A DNA stretch of 64,000 nucleotides from Anaspis maculata (lineage: Eukaryota; Arthropoda; Insecta; Coleoptera; Scraptiidae): contig OX421963.1 of NCBI GenBank assembly GCA_949128115.1, forward strand, positions 39,849,979 to 39,913,978, written 5' to 3'. The position numbers and the translations under genes are program-made. Of this stretch, positions 12,223-24,577 are shown in pieces. Each line of letters begins with the position of its first letter. Positions within the stretch are counted from its first letter, which is position 1. The notes below the pieces were generated by a model. It saw only the letters and a list, made by a program, of their open reading frames with translations. It had not been told where the DNA came from and searched no databases.

Positions 12223-12989
12223 GTTTGGGCTATTTCACACAAAAATATCATTTGCTGAACTTTTTTTCCGGTTTACACAAAGTCACAGAGTGATTTTGTT
12301 TCTTGAGATGTATCATGTCAGAGCTTGATGTGACGAAACTTGCTATTTCACAGAAAAAATTGGACTAGGGTCAAAATGTGGCTTTCATTTGGTACTTCAT
12401 TTATTTCAAGGCATAAAAATAGACTTCTATATCAAACAAAATAGGAAAAACTGGAGTCGGAGCCGTGTTTAAGTCATGACATAGTTTTTCTTCCGACATT
12501 GCGGAATAAATTTCTGAAAAAACGCGAGGTTTCGACCTATGAATTTGTCGTTTTTGAGCTCCATTCCCATTGTGGTTCAGAAAACTGATGATCACAATTT
12601 TGGTATAGATTGTTCAATTGAACTATTTTATAGATGAATTTTATACACCAGAAGTTTCTTAGTAGTTTTGTTCCAAAACGTGCATCATGTAGAAATTTAA
12701 TTCCAAAAGCTCGCAATGTCGGAAGAAAAAGGATGCCATGACTAAAATACGACTCCGATTTCAGTTTTTTCTATTTTGTTTGATAGAGAAAACTATTCCC
12801 ATGCCTTGAAATGAATGAGTACCAAATCAACGCTACATTCTGATCCAAGCCCAATTTTTTCTGTGAAATAGCACGTTTCGTCACATCAAGCTTTGACATG
12901 ATACATCTCAAAAAAACAAAATCATGCTGACTTTGTGAAAGCGGGAAAAAAGTTCAGCAAATGATATTCTTGTGTTAAATAGCCGAAAC
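12223..12989. mobile_element. Foldback element, about 370-bp arms
   Basis: The left arm (from GTTTGGGCTATTTCAC) and the right arm (ending GTTAAATAGCCGAAAC) are complementary nearly to the centre at about 12605. Shared blocks include ATCATTTGCTGAAC/GTTCAGCAAATGAT and TCTGTGAAATAGCA. It interrupts the gag fragment to its right. No transposase is present. Confidence 0.8.
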
Positions 12990-13341
12990 CAACTGCCGAA
13001 ACCAGTTCCAAGATGTTCGCCTCCATCGCTGCCACCTTTTCATGGACAAATCCCTGGACCGTTTGTATTTGTTCGTGTACAACTTTCTTAAATTCTTTCT
13101 TCTCCTCAAGCCGTCTCTGCTCTTGGGCTACCAGAGCTTTCTTCAATTCCATCTTTTCTTCGAGCTGTCTCTGCTCCTGGTGTTCAAGAATTCTTTCTTG
13201 CTTCTGCTCCTGGGCTTCCAGAACTTTCTTCAATCCTTCCTTCTCTTCGAGACGTTCCTTTTTTTGTTCTTGCATCATCGCCATGATGCTCGCTAAAGCC
13301 TTTTCCGTTTCTTTTTGTGTCATGCTTCTGGTCATCATCAA
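12990..13341 (-). pseudogene. N-terminal gag fragment of an LTR retrotransposon (coiled coil)
   Basis: A minus-strand frame starts with ATG at 13341 and reads a Met/Thr/Arg-Ser start followed by about 100 residues of Gln/Glu/Lys/Arg/Leu heptads (repeated EEK, LKK and AQEQ words), a strong coiled coil. It lies between an LTR on its right and a foldback insertion on its left, where the frame runs into foreign sequence. Position and orientation relative to the LTR and primer-binding site support a gag start. No capsid, protease or reverse transcriptase remains. A domesticated coiled-coil gene is a less likely alternative. Confidence 0.55.
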
Positions 13342-13357
13342 ATGATTTCTCTACAAT

Positions 13358-14243
13358 TAGTCCAGTCAAAATAGGTTTTAACCGGAAAGAAATTCGGAAG
13401 TTGACGAAATTTGGTGGATCGATGCAGAATTTAACGTGGAATAACATACTGAAATTCCCAAAAATTCCAATGCTTGGCTTTTTTTCTAGGACCAATAAAA
13501 GAGCGCTATCCTTGTAAATTTTCGATTTTTTCTGAATAACTTGTGAACTATCACCTTTAGAACACAAAAGCCAGCGAAGCAAATGTAGCGCGTTAAATTA
13601 TCAAGAGATCAGTATCAAATTCATCACTTTGTGGTTAATAGTCTCCGAGATACAGCGTCTGCTAGAACGCAGTGAAAATGACTCAAAATTTATTTCCGGA
13701 TTTTACGTAACAATTTGCATAGTGTCAGTTCAAGGGCTGTAACGTGGACAGCAAATGTGCGGATTTCAGTGTGTTTCACAATCTTGGAAACACAATTCAA
13801 CATTTGGTATCACACTTTTGTCTAGAAGTCGCCAACTTCAAAATGGTACTTTTCCTCGACCTTTCAAATTTATACTTGATGTTACGTAAAATCCGGAAAT
13901 AAATTTTGAGTCATTTTCACTGCGTTCTAGCAGACGCTGTATCTCAGAGACTATTAACCACAAAGTGATGAATTTAATACTGATCTCTTGAGAATTTAAC
14001 GGGCTACATTTGCTTTGCTGGTTTTTGTGTTTTTAATGTGATAGTTCACAAGTTATTCAAAAAAATCGAAAATTTACAAGGATGGCGCTCTTTTATTGGT
14101 CCTAGAAAAAAAGCCAAGCGTTGGAATTTTCGGGAATTTTAGTATGTTATTCCACGTTGGATTCTGCATCGATCTACCAAATTCCGTCAACTTCCGAATT
14201 TATTCCCGGTTTGGCCAGATTTTTGCTTAGTTTGACTGGTCTA
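13358..14243. mobile_element. Foldback element, about 355-bp arms
   Basis: The left arm 13358-13715 and the right arm 13880-14243 are complementary at high identity (for example GACCAATAAAAGAGCGC against GCGCTCTTTTATTGGTC). A loop of about 165 bp separates them. It sits in the untranslated leader between the gag start and the LTR, so it inserted into the retrotransposon. Confidence 0.85.
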
Positions 14244-14322
14244 AATCGGCGCAGTCACTAGATTACCTCGAAATCAGCAGCTGAAATTTCCAAATTTCGA
14301 AATATCCACTTCTGCCACCAAA

Positions 14323-14745
14323 TGTTACGGTATTCGGGTTCGCCTATCTCGAAATTAAACGCGCTGATTTACTTGTAAACAAACTGCACTTTATTAGCTA
14401 CTACCGATACAACTAAATAACGCACAGAATTATTATTCGCTTATAAATTCACAATGTCGCTTGAGATGTTAACGCCACGATCGCTCGATTCAAACTCTGC
14501 CGATGCCAGAGAGTTCTTCTCTTATAGTGGCATCGAAGGTTCTGGATGCTTCCTGTTGGTGTTTCCAGCACATGAGAATTTTTCTGGTATCTGCGTCGAG
14601 AATATACGCGTACCTTCTACGGCACCTCCACCAGAAGTCTCGACGTGACGTGACCTACCGCTGAAGTCTCTCGATGCTTCCCGAATGCAACGCGGAAATC
14701 TAGATTTCTCTAGAAAGAGCCGGGATGGTCGCGAGCTTCGTAACA
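14323..14745 (-). mobile_element. Solo-type LTR of an insect gypsy-like retrotransposon
   Basis: The 423-bp unit reads TGTTACG...CGTAACA on both strands, the canonical TG...CA inverted ends of an LTR. On the minus strand it is followed at once by TTTGGTGGCAGAAGTGG, which looks like a primer-binding site, then a leader and the gag fragment. So this is the 5' LTR of a minus-strand element. The second LTR is missing. Confidence 0.65.
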
Positions 14746-15159
14746 ATACCAAACATGTCAAAAAAAAAAGTGTTAGGTCAGGTTTACCATAGGACTTGTG
14801 AAAAATCGCATCTCGGCCCTTTGCAGCCGTTTGGTACGCCACTGGTGCATGACACTTCCTGGAAATTTTTTGCATTGTGCTCCTCGACCTTGGAAATATC
14901 TAGTCCAGCAAAAAAAGTACAAAAAAGCCACGATTTCAAAAATGGCGATTTTTTTGACCTTCGACCTCTTCGGAAGCACGCCAGTCGCGGGTCCCATCGG
15001 GGCACCACTTCTTAAAAATTACCTATAGGGACCTACTTCTCACGTGCAAAAGCGTTTAGCACCGGGATGAAATGCAAGGTTGGTTCCCCTAACGTCCGTA
15101 CTACTAGATTCCAACGCATGTGAGTTGTGCGTCGCGCACGGTCCTAAGAAACCGTAGCT

Positions 15160-15575
15160 CATGGGCGCCAGCCAAGAGGAGAGTCAAATTAGGTATGTGC
15201 GAAAAAAAAATTCCAAATGACTACTCATTTTAAAAACCGCACCCAAGCTCGGAAAATTTCTGTCTGCAGCGCTCTTTCCCGGGGACCGCACCCCCCGGGC
15301 CCCTGGCATCCCCCACTGCCGTCAAACCTCGACCCCACACTTCCATGTTGTGGGATGCATCATTGCATCCTTGCCTATAGTCACATTTCACCTAGTTTCG
15401 GCACTGATTTTAAATCATAAAATATTCAGTTAGAATATGTGATTTAGGCACTTATATATTGTTAACTTCTGTACAGGCTAATAGACGTTCAAGATAAATG
15501 TATATATTTTTTATACAAAAAATAAAGTTAATATCTCCTCACTTGCGTGAGACTCGGCACATTTTCTTTCGGGTG
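15160..15575. other. Intergenic spacer
   Basis: No gene is seen. A C-rich patch lies at 15270-15345. The rest is AT-rich and shows no repeat I can define. Confidence 0.3.
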
Positions 15576-15583
15576 GATCCACA

Positions 15584-16444
15584 GGGGACGATCCGTTGCT
15601 TAGAAAGTCCATAGCTTAGAATGTTCGTAGCTTAGAAAGTTCTTAGCTTAGAGTGGTCCATAGTTTAGAAAGCTCACAGCTTAGAATGGTTCGTAGCTTA
15701 GAATGTTCACTGCTTAGAAAGTTCATAGCTTAGAAAATGCATAGGTTAGAATGTTCTTAGCTTAGAATGTTCTTAGCTTAGAAGGTTCTTAGCTTAGAAT
15801 GGTCCATAGCTTAGAATGGGTCGCAGCTTGGGAAATTTGCACCTCAGATTAGTTCGTAGCTTAAAATGTTGACTGCGTGGATATGTCTGTTTAGAAAGAT
15901 CATATCTTCGAATGATCCGTAGCTAAAAAGTTGATAGCTTAGAATTCGATGGAAACTTGCGCGCACAGAGTGGGTATACTAGAAATTGAAATTCTCAAAA
16001 GTTCTCAGCAATTTGGCACACCGAGCTGTGTACATGGATGTCGTCAGGTTCAGTAGTTTTTTTTTTGTAGACCCGCAATCGGAATACGTAGCAATGAGAT
16101 TGTTTACTTTCTCAACAATTTTGCACACCAATCTGTCTAGATGAAACGTCATCTTCAGTAGTCTGGACGCTATGGACATTCTAAGCTACGAACCATTCTA
16201 AGCTAAGAACATTCTTACCTATGAATTTTCTAAACTATGAACTTTCTAAGCTATGGACATTCTAAGCTACGAGCCATTCTAAGCTGTGAGCTTTCTAAGC
16301 TACGGACCATTCTGAGCTAAGAACTTTCTAAGCTACGAACATTCTAAGCTATAGACTTTCTGAGCTACGGACCATTCTAAGCTAAGGATTTTCTAAGCTA
16401 TGGACATTCTAAGTTATGGACTTTCTAAGCTACGTACTAGGCCC
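15584..16444. mobile_element. Element with inverted tandem-array ends, 8-bp TSD GATCCACA (element A)
   Basis: Perfect copies of GATCCACA flank the element (15576-15583 and 16445-16452). From 15597 to about 15955 the sequence is a tandem array of 16-17 bp units (TAGCTTAGAAAGTTCA and variants). From about 16165 to 16440 the same units appear as their complement. The extreme ends are GGGGACGATCC and, read inward from the right, GGGCCTAGTAC. The centre (15960-16165) holds a pair of direct repeats of about 53 bp (near 16000 and 16110). There is no coding frame. Confidence 0.75.
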
Positions 16445-16452
16445 GATCCACA

Positions 16453-17954
16453 CAGTGGGCGGTGAATGAAATTGAAAACAAGCAGGTATTTATAAACACA
16501 AGAAACAGGAAACAGGTATGTTCCAAATTTCATGGATCACATGAAATTGCAATATGGCGGGTCATCAGAATTGAATGAATGCAAATAAGTACCAAAGTTC
16601 AATATGGAGGACCGAGACCGAGATGGCGACGGATCGCAACGGGTCGGAAATGGGGATAAGTATAATCGAGTGAGTCGGTGTGTCTTATCTGAAATCTCTG
16701 GATGTTGAATGTAATAGCAATACTTTTCTCAACATCGACGATGTGAAGATCGATTCCATTCTTTCACAAAGAGAAAGATGCTGGGATTCCAATTGGAATA
16801 AAATTGTCTGGTCTGTAAATAATCCGAATTATAAAGTATAAAAAAATAAACTCAATCACGCGATAATATAACCTTCGTGGATTGAACCTACCATTTTACA
16901 TAAGAAGATTCTATACACAGCTAAGAACATCGTTTGACACATTAACACGCATATACTTCGGTCACAGTTTGGTGGAATCACATACGTTGTTGATGCCGAA
17001 AAAAATGGCACCGAGGGCATTTGTACTAGGGGAGGGAGATTGGTGGCTTCTAGACTTGTTTATTATTCCGTCAACCTCCGGTTGCAATTTAACCGACGGT
17101 CAACCAGACATTATAATATGTACTGTCTCAAGTAAAAAAAAATCGTGTGCTACGACAAACAGAAATACGAGAAGGTGGTTGTAACGCAGCTTGATTAAAA
17201 AATTAATTCCTGCCAATGGAGCTGGTCGTAACGTTCAATTTTCGCACCAGGAACTTGAAATAAATAGACAGGACAAAAAGGAGAGAACCGGCCTTATCGC
17301 GCCACTTCTTAGTGAATTTCGGCGAGCTCAAAAAAAAAAGTTAGATAGTGGAAGCTAGTTTTAAAGTCGTGCTGAGAGCGTTGAAAATTTCCGAAGCCAA
17401 AAGGATTGGTTATTATCCTACCAGAGAGGTCTTCTGGGATTCCACGGCTACGAAATTTTATTATTGGAACGGTACCTGGCAAAAGGTCCGATTTTCTACG
17501 CGAGTATTGCGGATTTTTACGCTCGAGCACCGACGTTTTCCATCTTGTAGCTACCGCTTCTCGTTATCTTCGAAACCGAAAATTGAAAGCAAATTACAGG
17601 CTCTTCTGTCTCCAGAGTGGGTGTTTTACCTCCCGATTTTCCTGAAGAAAAGTGCGTCGTGTGAGCCGATTTTCACACCACCTTCGAGGCTTCCATTTAT
17701 GTGATTCACGCCGTTCTACTTCATCCGCTTTGTCTATTTCTTCATCCGACTGGGATAAATCGTCTTTCCTGTGGAAGTTGAGTGACCGGTGACGTCAGCA
17801 ACCGGCACAGCACCCTGTGTTTTTTCCGAGGGTCAAGTCAACATCAACACCACGTGTCAATTCGTGACGTCAACGCCGTGTTTTCTCGTGCGAGAAATCT
17901 GCAGCTTGGATAACCAGCAAGAAGAAGTGTTAAGTACTTTATGCTAAAATTTAT
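16453..17954. other. 1.5-kb stretch with no supported gene
   Basis: A few open frames of up to 118 codons (17348-17704, plus) have no recognisable domain. GTGACG/CGTCA words cluster at 17785-17880. No repeat boundaries were established. Confidence 0.3.
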
Positions 17955-17994
17955 TGTTTAGACCGGAGAAATGATGACGTCACAACATGGCAAC

Positions 17995-19455
17995 CAGTGG
18001 CGCCGAATAGACCTTTTTTTGTGGCGTTCGCCATACCTCAAAATAAGGGGGGGGGGGGGTTGGAGGGGTAAAAAGGAAAAAAAAGAAGACGGAGGAAGGC
18101 AAAAAGGAGAAGAAGGGAGGAAAAGAAGAGAAAGAAAGATTCACCCACCAAATCATTGGATATTACGATTATTAGGTACCTATATTGAATCTGAATGACA
18201 AGTTGTTTACGATGTAGGTATAGGTACCGTTTGATCAAAACCATTTTACCTCAAGAGTGCTATGTGTTCTTTTGCCTTTTTCAATTGTTGGTAGTATGTC
18301 CTACAATTTACTCCAGAGTGACATTTGTATGTTAATTGGAAATCTTTAATGAATGTCGGTAATGGATACGACCACTCTCCGTTTCCAATTTTGTGTCATT
18401 TCAAAAATAATTTTCGACAATGGAAGCTTTTTATTCAGTTTTAAACATTTTCAGAGACTGACATGGACGTTTAACAGTATATTCAGTCATTATGGCCAAC
18501 CTTTTATTAGAATAATAATGTCACAGCACTCTTGATCATACGGTATTTCAACAGCTAACTGAATGGACTAGGAAAAATCTTACGATCCCACAAAAAACTT
18601 TCAATTTTTGATTTTTGTGCCTACAGCTACATGGCGCTGCACTGCACACTATCTGTTGATATGGAATGGCAAATAAGTTAGTTTTATTACTCTTGATAAA
18701 ACCAGTGCCGTCTTCAGGCATGGGCCCGAAGGGCCTATGCCCAGGACCCCGGCTTTTTTGGGCTTATTTTTGTGAAAATGTTATTCTCATATCCCGTTTA
18801 TGACGTTTATTTGATTATGTCACTTTCTGAGCTGATCGTGGCGCCTTCCCTTTACCTCCCAAGAGTCCACGACGCTCCATCCCACGAAAACTCAAGAAAC
18901 GACCGGCTTCTGTTGGAAATGATCGGTTTTCTGTTTAAAATTTTAAAAAAAGCGCGAAATTTTCATGTAAAAAAGTTGAATAATAATAACCTGCGGCGGT
19001 GGTGCTCGCCTCACTCGCGTGCTTTTTTTAAAAACCTTTATATGGGGGCCCCTCACTGCCTGGTGCCCGGGGCCCCATTTGTTCAACAGACGGCACTGGA
19101 TAAAACTTGGGTCCAATTTAATACGGGTCTTGCCTACTTTTGCCCACAAACTACGCAGAAATATTTTCTGTCATCAGAGTTCTTGAACATGAAATTTCGC
19201 CCAAAGGGGTATTTTTGAAGAGATTCCTAAAAATTTCGAAATTTGAAAAGATAATGAAATCTATGGACAATTTGGTCAACGGCTTCCCATTTTTTGCTTA
19301 TTATTGTTAGTATTATCATTATTATTCCGAAAAATTTCGCCTGCGGCGCTAACTGAGGGGCTCTTAGGTGCCCCGGCCCGACCGTTGCGTTGCAATGGGG
19401 GGGGGGTCTGAAAAATCTTTCGCCATAGTAAAATTTTATGAGTTCGGCGCCACTG
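17995..19455. mobile_element. hAT-like element, 8-bp TSD ATGGCAAC
   Basis: Inverted termini CAGTGGCGCCGAA at 17995 and TTCGGCGCCACTG ending at 19455 are flanked by ATGGCAAC (17987-17994 and 19456-19463). It is non-autonomous, with no transposase frame. A long G run lies at about 18048-18059. A second hAT-like MITE (18703-19098) is nested inside. The sequence it interrupts recurs uninterrupted, on the opposite strand, at 24690-24770. Confidence 0.9.
18703..19098. mobile_element. hAT-like MITE, 8-bp TSD GATAAAAC
   Basis: Inverted termini CAGTGCCGTCT and AGACGGCACTG are flanked by GATAAAAC (18695-18702 and 19099-19106). The ends are GC-rich (GGGCCC-type blocks) and the middle is AT-rich. It is nested in the hAT-like element 17995-19455. 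Confidence 0.9.
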
Positions 19456-19599
19456 ATGGCAACCTGGCCGGCGGTTGACATTTTCTGGAGGCCAACGTCA
19501 CATGAACGTGACGTTTCTATGTTTGGTTGTGTTTGGCATAAAAGTCACAAAAGTCAGTGCAAAATGGCAGTGAGCATTGCTGAAATTGCCAGCCTAAGA

Positions 19600-20000
19600 G
19601 ACAGCCAGCGTCATACAGGCGGACTTGGTTGCAAAAAGGCCAGACATAGCCCAACTCATTGACAGAGAGCTGCGCAAAGCTGCACTCGGAATCACCAGTG
19701 CCTACAGAACGGTTCCGCATGATGCAGCACGAGCGCTCTCGGGTATCCCACCCTTCGCCCCGATGCTTGCGATTAGAGGAAACAAGCCTAGGAGTGCCCA
19801 CCAGCAAACCAGAAAGCAGAAACAAGGCCAGAGAGCAGTTCGTCGAGCAGTGGCAACGGCAGTGGAACGCCTTGGTTCAAAGTTGGATGAAAGAAATACT
19901 GGGGAGCCTCAAAAGCCTCAGCGCCAGGACAACGCGGAACACGCTCGTTTTCATTGTAACGGTCCATCAAGGCAGCGAGAAGACCTCGAACAAAAACTGG
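19600..20000 (+). pseudogene. LINE reverse-transcriptase C-terminal fragment (R1-like), frameshifted
   Basis: Around 19625-19780 one plus-strand frame reads residues like those found after the reverse-transcriptase core of R1-type LINEs: a KAALGITSAYRTV segment, then a SGIPPFAPMLA segment. From about 19780 to 19960 the similarity continues in another frame, with an AREQFVEQWQRQWNA segment typical of the region beyond the polymerase. At least one frameshift separates the two, and the 5' part of the element is absent. Confidence 0.6.
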
Positions 20001-21145
20001 GCAGGAGAATGGGGTACTTGCCTAATTTTTTTTTATTGGCCCTATCGATAGTATAGTTAAAAATAATGTACCCGTATTTTTTTTTTGGCTAAATTCCCAA
20101 AATTGCGGCCGCAATGCGTGTTTTAAAAATATATTTGTGACGTCACAAATATATTAGATATAGAACATAGAAGGGCTCTTTTTCCTCGTTGGGTTGGCAA
20201 TGATATAACGTCGTCAAGCTGCTGTTTTCAAACTTTGAAATCGTATCATCTCAAATCTGATCTGAGTCTGACTGACAACGTCAAACCGCCGACCGTAGTT
20301 TCTTCTTGTGCCCTTTTTTTGCCTTTGACTGCTTTGATCGAGGCTTCGATCTAGGCGGTAAGTACCTACTCGTTTTGTTCATTTCTTGGTCAACCTAACT
20401 AGTCTCTTTCTTTAGTCTTTAGTGCTGTTCACCAAAAAGCCTCCCGCATGTTTGTCACCTGTGCTCTGACCTGGCGTGCCCTCGGCTTCATTTCAGACAT
20501 CAGTGTTCCTGCTCCCCACATTTTATTTGGATCCATCGCGTCTTTCCGACATGGACCTCTTGTAGCTCTAAAGTATTAGGTACCTATCCGGAATTGCATG
20601 CTAATGATGAACCTATAAAAGCTCACTGTTCATTTTCAACCTCTTATTTCTGTGCTATTGATGATCTTCCAGATTTCCCCCTGGAAATAAATTATCTCGA
20701 CTGAGACAGTATTATGAGAGGTTTCTGGAGTAAGTTTCTTCGAAACCTTGTTCGACTTTATTGTCTAAATGCTCACGGTTAGGGAATTCGATAGGAAATC
20801 GGTTTTGCGACAGCATGTTCAAAATGACACTGTCACAGTGACATCCCACTCAAAATCCCTGTCCTGGCGCGAAGCTTTTTGGAGGAATTTTTCAAATTCA
20901 TTTTTTGCTGTAGAAAATGACGGGATTTTTGTGAAATTCTCAGTAGAGTCCTCTTATCACTTATACTAGCAATCAAAAGTATTTCCGGCTGAATCTATTC
21001 CATTGGCAAGTACCCCATTGCCGTCGACAATCTCGTTCATGAGATGCTCAGAGGCAAAGAGCAATGGATCGCAGTTTATAGTTAGCAGTTTTTAGTTTAT
21101 AGCAATATAGTTTGATTTCCTCCACCTGATATAGCCCAAAATATT
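20001..21145. other. Intergenic, no supported gene
   Basis: AT-rich DNA. The segment 19456-19560 and the 17955-17994 flank have inverted counterparts at 24600-24790, so part of this region may lie inside a still larger, more degraded inverted repeat that encloses the foldback at 21146-24577. Confidence 0.3.
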
Positions 21146-24100
21146 ATAGTGGAGTCGGTACGTTCGTAAAATCCATTATTCGCTGCAAATTTGAGGAATG
21201 CAATGCCCTTTGGCATACATGTTCTCTGAAGATTTTCGAGCAATTTTGGTCGAGGCGATTTTCCAAATTTCCGTGCAGAAACCGTATACAGGGTGAAATA
21301 TAAAAAAAATGTAAAAATTCGTATTTCATGAACCAGACCAGGTAGAATTATGCGAGTATCGTCATAAGATGCCCAATTTCAAGATGAAAAAGGTGCAATG
21401 AGCAGTTCTGACGGTTCTACCATATTTTCTGAAAAATCATGAAAACACTGAAAATTGTCAAAAAAATGATTTTTTCAAATAAATCAGTTATTTTTCAAAG
21501 CATTTTTTCACAACTTGGTATTTCTACCATAACTCATGTTTCAAATGAAATGTGGTGAAAAGTATGAATCTAGTAATGCTATTGTCAAATATAAGACTGT
21601 CAACTTTTTTTTTCTTGTGATCGCCATCTTGAGTCTCACCATAGCTGAATGGTTTTAACAGTGAGTGGTGATCATTAGAATGACGTCATGGGACAATTTA
21701 AGTGGGTAAAAGACAACCTCACATAGAGCAATACCTTCTTCGCCGAGAAAAGAAGTGTACTCGATTTTCTGCTTTTCACAGAATTTCATCGCTCACGATG
21801 GCTGATGTGACCATGGGATGGGTGAGATAGCTGTGGTGTTATGGTGCGTGATTGTTTGTTAGGTGTTTCGCCAAAGCTCATGGCCGCAAGTTGAGTGGTT
21901 TGTGTTTAGTGGCTTTTCAAACAAAATATGTGCCACTTTTTTATAAAAAATACAAAAATAAACAGGGTGTCGTATGTATCTTATACCTCATTGTGAAAAA
22001 CCTGCCGAAGGAATCCTTGAAATTGATAGTGGATATGCTTCTTATGAATATATTCGGTTGTCACCGACTTCAAAAAGTGATAAAGGTGAATTCAAGTACT
22101 CTGGGGGGGACGTGAAAGATGTTCTTGCAGTTGAAAATTTAAAAAAGTATGAGAGAGAAATCTCCATTACTGTTCACCATTTTGTGGAAATCTGCATGGG
22201 AATAGGCACAATTGGTTCTGGGACTGGTTTTTTTCGAAATAAATGTGTCATCAACTATGCCACTGAACATGCTGAAAACGGTAATTGTGAAGACAATCAT
22301 GTCTTCTCGGTCAGCAGCAAAACCTACCTAGGTACCTAAATATTTATACCATTGTATATTTCTGGTTTCAATGATAAACCACTGGTATCTTATGTGACTG
22401 CACATCCCTGTTGTAAACGCACATGCGAAACCATAAAAAAAACAGAACCTGAATTTTTTATGGTTTCAGATGTGTTTAGTATAGGTTTTTGTCCGGTGTA
22501 ATTCCCAACTAAAATGTTGAAATCCCATCTGAGCTTGAAGTTGACCGCTCGGAAAGTAGGGGTAGTTTGTTCTTGACGCTCTCGTCGGCAGGTGGCCGGG
22601 ACCCTTCGTCTACCATCCAGTTATAAATAATTCTTACGAAATGACGACATTAAGAGTGATCTTTTCGACTTGCTAGCCCTTGACTCCTTGAAGAACTTTG
22701 AACAATTACATATAGTGACCATCAATGTTTGTGACGTGATAGAATCAAACTCGGCAGCAGAAACAGCCCTAGCCGGCTAACTGTGCACTATCGAGGAAGC
22801 AGATGGACGTCTCTTGGTCATGCAAAAGATATGACTTTTCTTGGAGGTACATCGTTTATTGTTTGTGCTGTTGATTCTGATGGGATTGTACTTTTGGTGT
22901 AGGGTGTAGGTATTTTCTTTCACCGTTTGCGAATTGCGAAGACCCGAAGTACAATTACATCGGAATCAACAGTAGGTACAAACAATTATCCATGTAGCTC
23001 TAAGAAAAGTCATATCTTTTGCATGACCAATGATGCGTCCATCGTCTATCTGCTTCCTCGATAGTGCAGAGCTAGCCGGCTAGGGCTGTCCCTACTGCCG
23101 AGTTTGATTCTATCACGTCACGAACATTGGTCACTATATGTAATTGTTCAAAGTTCTTCAAGAAGTCAAGGGCTAGCAAGTCGAAAAGGTCGCTCTTAAT
23201 GTCATTTCGTAAGAATTATTTCCAACTGGATGGTAGACGAAGGGTCCCAGCCACCTTCCGACGTGAACGTCGAGAACAACCACCCCTACTGTCCCGAGCG
23301 GTCAACTTCAAGCTTAGATGGGATTTCAACATTTTAGATGGAAATTACACCGGACAAAAACCTACACTGAACACATCTGAAACCATAAAAAATCCAGGTT
23401 CTGTTTTTTTTTATGGTTTCGCATGTGCACTTACGACAGGGATGAGCAGTCACATAAGATACCAGTGGTTTGGTGAGTTGATGACATATTTATTTCGAAA
23501 AGAACCAGTTCCAGAACCAATTGTGCCTATTCCCATGCAGATTCCCACAAAATGGTAAACAGAAATGGAGATTTCTCTCTCGTGCTTTTTTCAAATTTTC
23601 AACTGCAAGAACATCTTTCACGTCCACCCCAGAGTACTTGGATGCATCTTTATCACTTTTTGAAGTCGGTGACAACCGAATATATTCATAAGAAGCATAT
23701 CCACTATCAATTTCAAGGATTCCTTCGGCAGGTTTTTCACAATGAGGTATAAGATACATACGACACCCTGTTTATTTTTGTATTTTTCATAAAAAAGTGG
23801 CACATATTTTGTTTGAAAAGCCACTAAACACAAACCACTCAACTTGCGGCCATGAATTTTGGCGAACCACCTAACAAACAATCACGCACCATAACACCAT
23901 AGCTATCTCACCCATCCCATGGTCACATCAGCCATCATAAGCGATAAAATTCTGTGAAAAGCAGAAAATCGAGTGCACTTCTTTTCTCGGCGAAGAAGTT
24001 ATTGCTCTATGTAAGGTTGTCTTTTACCCACTTAAATTGTCCCATGACGTCATTCTAATGATTACCACTCACTGTTAAAACCATTCATCTATGGTGAGAC

Positions 24101-24577
24101 TCAAGATGGCGATCACAAGAAAAAAAAAGTTGACAGTCTTATATTTGACAATAGCATTACTAGATTCATACTTTTCACCACATTTCATTTGAAACATGAG
24201 TTATGGTAGAAATACCAAGTTATGAAAAAATGCTTTGAAAAATAACTGATTTATTTGAAAAAATCATTTTTTTGACAATTTTCAGTGTTTTCATGATTTT
24301 TCAGAAAATATGGTAGAACCGTCAGAACTGCTCATTGCACCTTTTTCTTCTTGAAATTGGGCATCTTATGACGATACTCGCATAATTCTACCTGGTCTGG
24401 TTCACGAAATACGAATTTTTACATTTTTTTTCTATTTCACCCTGTATACGGCTTCTGCACGGAAATTTGGAAAATCGCCTCGACCAAAATTGCTCGAAAA
24501 TCTTCAGAGAACATGTATGCCAAAGGGCATTGCATTCCTCAAATTTGCAGCGAAAAAAATCGTACCGACTCCACTAT
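21146..24577. mobile_element. Giant foldback element, arms about 1.6-1.75 kb
   Basis: The left arm (21146 to about 22895) and right arm (about 22945 to 24577) are complementary along nearly their whole length, with a loop of about 50 bp. By eye they differ at roughly 5% in a sampled stretch (21284-21350 against its partner). GTATACAGGGTGAAATA is found about 140 bp in from each end. The same protein-like frame occurs in both arms (21852-22115 plus, 23618-23881 minus), differing at only a few residues, but this follows from the duplication and no domain is recognisable. The element at 34500-42835 is a diverged relative. Confidence 0.85.

Larger units (their letters stand above)
11296..15159. 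mobile_element. Composite nest bounded by long inverted ends (AGCTACGGTTTCTTGGGACC)
   Basis: The left end (11296) and right end (complement ending at 15159) match over about 45 bp, through GACGCACAACTCACA. A second matching pair lies further in: about 11790-12040 against 14747-14975, sharing AAGTGTTAG/CTAACACTT and the CACCAGTGGC/GCCACTGGTG block. Inside are an LTR-retrotransposon fragment and two foldback elements. No clean TSD is seen outside the ends. Confidence 0.6.

Noticed and set aside
18048..18059. Poly-G run as a G-quadruplex regulatory site
   Set aside because: It lies inside a hAT-like element far from any gene, and a single G run is not enough for a functional claim.
23618..23881. 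87-codon frame conserved between both arms of the giant foldback (also 21852-22115)
   Set aside because: The match is explained by the arms being copies of each other. No domain, no codon bias, and the frame overlaps another equally conserved one.
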